From Kitasatospora sp. GAS204B (GTDB taxonomy: Bacteria; Actinomycetota; Actinomycetes; Streptomycetales; Streptomycetaceae): 64,000 nucleotides of DNA. The notes under the pieces were generated by a model. It was not told the DNA's origin. It was given only the letters and a program-made list of their open reading frames with translations, and searched no databases. Both the position numbers and the translations under genes were made by a program. The stretch covers positions 496,001-560,000 of the forward strand of contig NZ_JARZAG010000001.1 of NCBI RefSeq assembly GCF_029892155.1, in the 5' to 3' direction. Each line of letters begins with the position of its first letter. Positions within the stretch are counted from its first letter, which is position 1. Below, piece after piece: positions 60,082-64,000 of the stretch.

Positions 60082-62204
60082 CCGCGTCGCAGCCGGCCGG
60101 CGAGAGAGACCTCGCCGCGTCCGCCACCGATCCGGACACTCCCGACTCGGATCAGTGGGCCCGGCTGCTGCGCGGCAGCCAGGGTGTGGCGATGCACCCC
60201 GGCGCCCTGAACCGCCTGGTCAGCCGCACCGTCGAGCTGCTGCACGATGCCCAGCGGGCAGAGCCGCTGGACGTCGGTGCCGCCGCCGAGGCCGGCGCGC
60301 TGCTGGTCGAGTCGCACTTCACCGACTCCGAGCTGCTCTCCCGGGCGATCGGCCTGCTGAGCGCCGGCGACGGGCGCGCCCCGAGCGCCGAGCTGGCCGG
60401 TGCCTTCGCGGCCGGCTGGGCATCGGCGCTGCGCGAGCGCACCCTCCAGGAGCAGGAGGCGATCCGGCTGGCCGCCGACACCGCCCGCCGGGACGCCGAG
60501 CGGGCGCTGCGCGAGTCCGAGGCCCGGTTCCGCGCCCTCTTCGAGAGCGCCGCGATCGGCATCGGCATCGGCGACGTCGAGGGCAACATCCTGGCGGCCA
60601 ACAAGGCGCTGCAGCAGATCTTCGGCGCCCGCCCCGAGGACATGCAGGGCCGGCGGGTCAACGACCTGGTCCACCCGGAGGACACCCCCGGGGTCTGGGA
60701 GGCCTACGAGGAGCTGGTCAGCGGCAAGCGCGAGCACTTCTCGTTCGACAAGCCGTACTACCGCCAGGACGGCGAGGTGGTCTGGACGCACCTGACCTGC
60801 TCGCTGATCCGCGACGACGACGGCACGCCGGTCTACCAGGTGGCGATGCTGGAGGACATCACCGACCGCTACCGCCTGCAGGAACGGCTGCGCCACCAGG
60901 CCACCCACGACCCGCTGACCGGCCTGCCCAACCGCTCGGCCTTCTTCGAGCGGCTGGAGGCGATCTTCGAGGACCCCGAGCCCGGCGCCCGCTTCGGCCT
61001 CTGCTACGTCGATCTCGACGGCTTCAAGGTGGTCAACGACTCGCTCGGCCACGAGATGGGCGACCAGTTGCTGGCGGCGGTGGCGCTGCGCCTGGAGGCC
61101 GCGTTGCGCCCGCTGGGGCACCTGGTGGCGCGGCTGGGCGGCGACGAGTTCGTGGTGCTGCTGGAGGACTGCCGGGGTGAGGCGGAGGCGGTGGCGGCCG
61201 CCAAGACGGTGCTGGCGGCGCTCGCCAAGCCGGTGCCGATCGACGGGCACCGGCTGGCCGTCGGCGCCAGCGTCGGCGTGCTGGAGCGGCCGGTGGCGGC
61301 GACCACGCCGATGGCCGCCGTGCGGGCCGCCGACCTGACCCTCTACCGGGCCAAGGCGGAGGGCCGCGGCCGCTGGACCCTCTTCGACCCGCAGCGCAAC
61401 GCCCGCGCGGTGAGCCGCTACGCGGTCTCGGTGCGGATGCCCGTGGCGCTCGATCGCGGCGAGTTCTTCATCGACTACCAGCCGCTCTGCCTGCTGGCCG
61501 ACGGCTCGCTCGCGGCGGTCGAGGCGCTGGTCCGCTGGCGCCACCCGCAGTTGGGCGTGCTCGGCCCCGACGAGTTCATCGGCACCGCCGAGGAGACCGG
61601 CCTGATCATGCCGCTGGGCCGCTGGGTGCTGGAACAGGCCTGCGGCCAGGCCGCCGACTGGGTCGGCGAGTTCGGCGACCGGGCGCCGCAGGTGAACGTC
61701 AACCTGGCGGTCCGCCAGGTGCGCAACGCCGGCCTGGTCTCGGACATCGACCGGATCCTGCGGGACACCGGCCTGGCCCCCGAGCGGCTGACCCTGGAGA
61801 TCACCGAGAGCGCGGTGGTCGGCCCGAAGGACGAGTCGCTGCGCGCCCTGCACTCGCTGGTCGACATGGGCGTCTCGCTCGCCGTGGACGACTTCGGCAC
61901 CGGCTGGTCCAACCTCGCCTACCTGCGCGATCTGCCGGTCTCCGGCCTGAAGATCGCCGGCTCCTTCGTCAGCGACCTCAAGGACTCCGGTCGCGAGCAG
62001 GTGCTGGGCTGGCGCATCGTGAGCGGTCTCGTCTCGCTGGCCCACACCCTGGGCCTGACCGTCACCGCCGAGGGCGTGGAGAACGCCGACCACGCCGACC
62101 GCCTGCGCACGATGGGCTGCGACCGCGCCCAGGGCTGGCACTTCGGACGGCCGATGCGGCCGGAGCAGATCGCCGAGCGGATCGTCAAGGTGGGGGAGGA
62201 GTAG
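60078..62204 (+). CDS. PAS-GGDEF-EAL c-di-GMP turnover protein (RmdA-like)
   Basis: 708 aa, cytoplasmic. An N-terminal helical region (1-140), a PAS domain (about 145-265, 'RFRALFESAAIGIGIGDVEGNILAANKALQQIFG'), GGDEF at 354-358 (ARLGGDEFVVLLED) and EAL at 482-484 (AVEALVRWRHP). Phosphodiesterase residues are present: N in 'VNVNLAVRQ', E in 'LTLEITES', 'DDFGTGW', K in 'LKIAGSF', E in 'TAEGVEN'. The cyclase product-inhibition site RxxD reads R-P-L-G, so feedback inhibition should be lost. The layout is that of streptomycete RmdA. Translationally coupled to the methyltransferase (GTGA). Confidence 0.94.
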   Translation: MTASQPAGERDLAASATDPDTPDSDQWARLLRGSQGVAMHPGALNRLVSRTVELLHDAQRAEPLDVGAAAEAGALLVESHFTDSELLSRAIGLLSAGDGRAPSAELAGAFAAGWASALRERTLQEQEAIRLAADTARRDAERALRESEARFRALFESAAIGIGIGDVEGNILAANKALQQIFGARPEDMQGRRVNDLVHPEDTPGVWEAYEELVSGKREHFSFDKPYYRQDGEVVWTHLTCSLIRDDDGTPVYQVAMLEDITDRYRLQERLRHQATHDPLTGLPNRSAFFERLEAIFEDPEPGARFGLCYVDLDGFKVVNDSLGHEMGDQLLAAVALRLEAALRPLGHLVARLGGDEFVVLLEDCRGEAEAVAAAKTVLAALAKPVPIDGHRLAVGASVGVLERPVAATTPMAAVRAADLTLYRAKAEGRGRWTLFDPQRNARAVSRYAVSVRMPVALDRGEFFIDYQPLCLLADGSLAAVEALVRWRHPQLGVLGPDEFIGTAEETGLIMPLGRWVLEQACGQAADWVGEFGDRAPQVNVNLAVRQVRNAGLVSDIDRILRDTGLAPERLTLEITESAVVGPKDESLRALHSLVDMGVSLAVDDFGTGWSNLAYLRDLPVSGLKIAGSFVSDLKDSGREQVLGWRIVSGLVSLAHTLGLTVTAEGVENADHADRLRTMGCDRAQGWHFGRPMRPEQIAERIVKVGEE

Positions 62205-62338
62205 GGCGGTTGGTCGGGGGGCTCCTGGAGGGAAGCGGGGGCGTCACCGGTTACGCGGACTCTTGACATGTAGTCATGTCCGCGCCAAATTTGCGGGACC
62301 AAGCACGGGATCCATCCCCCATGACAAGGAGTCCCGCT

Positions 62339-63253
62339 GTGAAGAAGTCCCTCCCCGGCGCGCTGGCAGCGACGCTGCTGGCGGCCGCGAGCGCCGCCGC
62401 CACCCTGGTCGGCGCCGCCCCCGCGCAGGCCGCCGCCCCCGCGCTCCATGCCGCGCCCGCTGCTCACGCCGCCCCCACGGCGCACGCGACCCACGGCGCC
62501 CCCGCAGCTCACGCCGCCACCGTCGACTTCTCCGGCACCGTCGCGCTGGACGACTGCTCGGGATCGCTGGTCCGGATGCCGAACTCGCAGCCCGGTGACC
62601 CTGCGCTGGTGCTCACCAACGGCCACTGCCTGGAGACCGGCATGCCGAACCCCGGCCAGGTGATCGTGAACCAGCCGTCCAGCCGCAGCTTCACGCTGCT
62701 GGACGCGAGCGGCAACGGCATCGGTACCCTCACTGCCTCCCAGGTGGTGTACTCCACGATGACCAACACGGATGTGACGCTGTATCAGCTGCCGAACAGC
62801 TACTCCGACATCCAGCAGCAGTACGGGATCAGCCCGTTGACGATATCGCCGGACCACCCGGTGGCCGGCACCTCGATCGAGGTGGTCTCGGGCTACTGGC
62901 AGGCCACCTACTCGTGCTCGATCGACGGCTTCGTCTACCAGCTGGACGAGGGCAGTTGGACCTGGAAGGACTCGGTGCGCTACACGCCGCAGTGCCAGAC
63001 CATCGGCGGGACCTCGGGTTCCCCGGTGATCGACACCAGTACCGGGCTGCTGGTCGCGGTCAACAACACCGGGAACGAGAACGGCGAGCAGTGCACCGTG
63101 AACAACCCGTGCGAGGTCGACCAGAACGGCAATGTGACGGTCCATCAGGGGACCAACTACGCCGAGGAGACCTATCTGCTGACCTCCTGCTTCGACCCCG
63201 GCAACCAGCTGGACCTCAGCCTGCCGAACTGCACGCTGCCCCAGCCGCAGTAG
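62339..63253 (+). CDS. Secreted trypsin-like serine protease
   Basis: 304 aa from GTG62339 (AAGGAG 7 nt upstream). Signal peptide of about 32 aa, then an Ala/His/Pro-rich segment (residues 33-60, about six His) and a chymotrypsin-fold protease domain. Catalytic triad: H96 (LVLTNGHCLE), D145 (TNTDVTLYQL) and S226 (TIGGTSGSPVID). Cys pairs C73-C97 and C193-C219 are plausible. Related to V8/glutamyl-type actinomycete proteases. The His-rich piece may act as a prosegment or metal-binding linker. Confidence 0.9.
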   Translation: MKKSLPGALAATLLAAASAAATLVGAAPAQAAAPALHAAPAAHAAPTAHATHGAPAAHAATVDFSGTVALDDCSGSLVRMPNSQPGDPALVLTNGHCLETGMPNPGQVIVNQPSSRSFTLLDASGNGIGTLTASQVVYSTMTNTDVTLYQLPNSYSDIQQQYGISPLTISPDHPVAGTSIEVVSGYWQATYSCSIDGFVYQLDEGSWTWKDSVRYTPQCQTIGGTSGSPVIDTSTGLLVAVNNTGNENGEQCTVNNPCEVDQNGNVTVHQGTNYAEETYLLTSCFDPGNQLDLSLPNCTLPQPQ

Positions 63254-63272
63254 TTCAACAGGTCGCAGCAGG

Positions 63273-63731
63273 TCATGCCCCGGTGGGGACGCCCTCGTCG
63301 GGTCGGACCAGCTTCAGCGGCAGGTGCGAGTTGACCTGGGCGATCCCGGGCAGTCCGCAGAGCACCTCGGTGTGGAAGCGCTCGTAGGCGGCCAGGTCGG
63401 CCACGGCGACCCGGAGCAGGTAGTCCGGGTCGCCGAACAGCCGGTGCGCCTCGATGACCTCGGGCAGTGCCGCGACCTGGCGCTCGAACTCGGTGACCGT
63501 CGGCTTGTCCTCGCGGGCCATCACCACGGTCACGAAGGCCTGGAAGCCGAGTCCGAGCGCCGCTCCGTCGAGCAGTGCCCGGTAGCCGCGGATCACGCCG
63601 TCCTGCTCCAGCTGGCGCACCCGGCGCAGGCAGGGCGAGGGGGTCAGCCCGACGCGTTCTGCCAGCTCGGCGTTGGTGAGGCGGCCGTCCTGCTGAAGCT
63701 CGCGCAGGATTCTGCGGTCAATTCGGTCCAT
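63273..63731 (-). CDS. Lrp/AsnC-family transcriptional regulator
   Basis: 152 aa. HTH 'MDRIDRRILRELQQDGRLTNAELAERVGLTPSPCLRRVRQLEQDGVIRGYRALLD' at the N-terminus and a RAM ligand-binding domain in the second half (FQAFVTVVMAREDKPTVTEFERQVAALPEVIEAHRLFGDPDYLLRVAVADLAAYERF). ATG63731 has AGGA 9 nt upstream; the frame is open 18 nt further. Divergent from a LysE-type exporter, the standard arrangement in which an amino acid induces its own export. Confidence 0.94.
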   Translation of the reverse strand: MDRIDRRILRELQQDGRLTNAELAERVGLTPSPCLRRVRQLEQDGVIRGYRALLDGAALGLGFQAFVTVVMAREDKPTVTEFERQVAALPEVIEAHRLFGDPDYLLRVAVADLAAYERFHTEVLCGLPGIAQVNSHLPLKLVRPDEGVPTGA

Positions 63732-63816
63732 GGCGCAATATCCTGCCACAACGGCCGGTGAGGTCGCACGAACTGGCCATCGGCTGCCACGCCTGTTCGG
63801 TTAGCGTCGCCGCATC

Positions 63817-64000
63817 ATGAACACCCACCTGCTGTTGCTCTTCCTGGGCGTGGACCTGCTGCTGGTCTGCACCCCCGGGCCCGACTGGCTCTACGTGGTC
63901 GCCCGCAGCCTCGGCCAGGGGCGCCGCACCGGGCTGACCGCGGTGGCCGGCATCTGCGCCGGCTACGCCGCGCACACCCTGCTCGCCGCCGCCGGGCTGG
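63817..64000 (+). CDS. LysE/RhtB-family exporter, N-terminal part (runs off the window)
   Basis: 61 codons from ATG63817, cut by the window end. 'VDLLLVCTPGPDWLYVVARSLGQGRRTGLTAVAGICAGYAAHTLLAAAGL' contains the TPGPD/N motif and the first two membrane segments of LysE/RhtB amino-acid exporters. TAGCGT (63801-63807 region) is a likely -10 just upstream. Divergent from the Lrp regulator by 85 bp. Confidence 0.92.
   Translation, partial: MNTHLLLLFLGVDLLLVCTPGPDWLYVVARSLGQGRRTGLTAVAGICAGYAAHTLLAAAGL

Overview
The window is about 72% GC or higher by eye, with dense genes, frequent GTG/TTG starts and 4-bp ATGA/GTGA overlaps. It carries typical streptomycete families: DUF397/DUF5753, DUF574 methyltransferase, DUF4232 lipoproteins, DUF1707, DUF6230/DUF6114 and several ECF sigma factors. 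It is best read as a chromosomal segment of a Streptomycetaceae actinomycete (Streptomyces, Kitasatospora or Streptacidiphilus). I see no tRNA, rRNA, CRISPR array, transposase or phage gene.

Layout. 0-5.9 kb: a MurJ-type flippase, an ADP-ribosylglycohydrolase, a secreted beta-propeller, a small secreted protein, and an ECF sigma factor overlapping a small membrane protein. 5.9-13.4 kb: two small cell-surface or hypothetical genes, a GNAT, a TipA-like MerR regulator, an iron/2-oxoglutarate-type oxygenase preceded by a probable leader peptide, thioredoxin, a pyridine-nucleotide disulfide oxidoreductase with Tyr in place of the usual catalytic His, and a lysylphosphatidylglycerol-synthase-like membrane protein. 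13.5-17.5 kb: two paralogous MerR regulators, each divergent from a small enzyme-like gene, sharing one operator type and flanking a DNA-alkylation-repair gene. 17.5-25.6 kb: PhzF/LysR pair, membrane protein, DsbA-VKOR pair, DUF4232 lipoprotein, EamA/MarR pair around a 39-bp palindrome, and an ECF sigma/anti-sigma pair.

25.6-44.5 kb is the cobalamin (B12) region. cobN follows a B12 riboswitch; then come cobG-cobH-cobIJ (one overlapping operon), cobK and cbiD (divergent), and cobL-cobM. The set is of the oxygen-dependent, late-cobalt type (CobG, CobN), but C1 methylation is represented by CbiD rather than CobF. The cluster is broken by a lipoprotein, a VOC/AraC pair and an SDR. Between cbiD and cobM lies a 4.5-kb accessory patch: an ArsR/SRPBCC pair, a 180-bp G/C-homopolymer block that is probably an assembly artefact, DUF397, two truncated genes joined back to back, a glycosyltransferase and a serine hydrolase.

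44.6-64 kb: an EamA transporter behind a probable leaderless upstream ORF, a second secreted beta-propeller, a GNAT, a secreted GH8 hydrolase, a CoA-disulfide-reductase-like flavoprotein, an envelope locus (two secreted proteins, TetR, DUF6230, DUF6114), glmS, a large secreted protein with a HEYAE motif, a DUF574 methyltransferase translationally coupled to a PAS-GGDEF-EAL protein, a secreted serine protease, and an Lrp/LysE pair cut by the window end.

Regulation visible in the DNA is rich: many regulator genes appear leaderless (a TANNNT hexamer 6-7 nt before the start codon), and several perfect operator dyads sit between divergent genes. The least explained items are the two short upstream ORFs (about 9.85 and 44.6 kb), the twin MerR modules, the envelope locus with its 26-bp-stem hairpin, and the methyltransferase/c-di-GMP pair.
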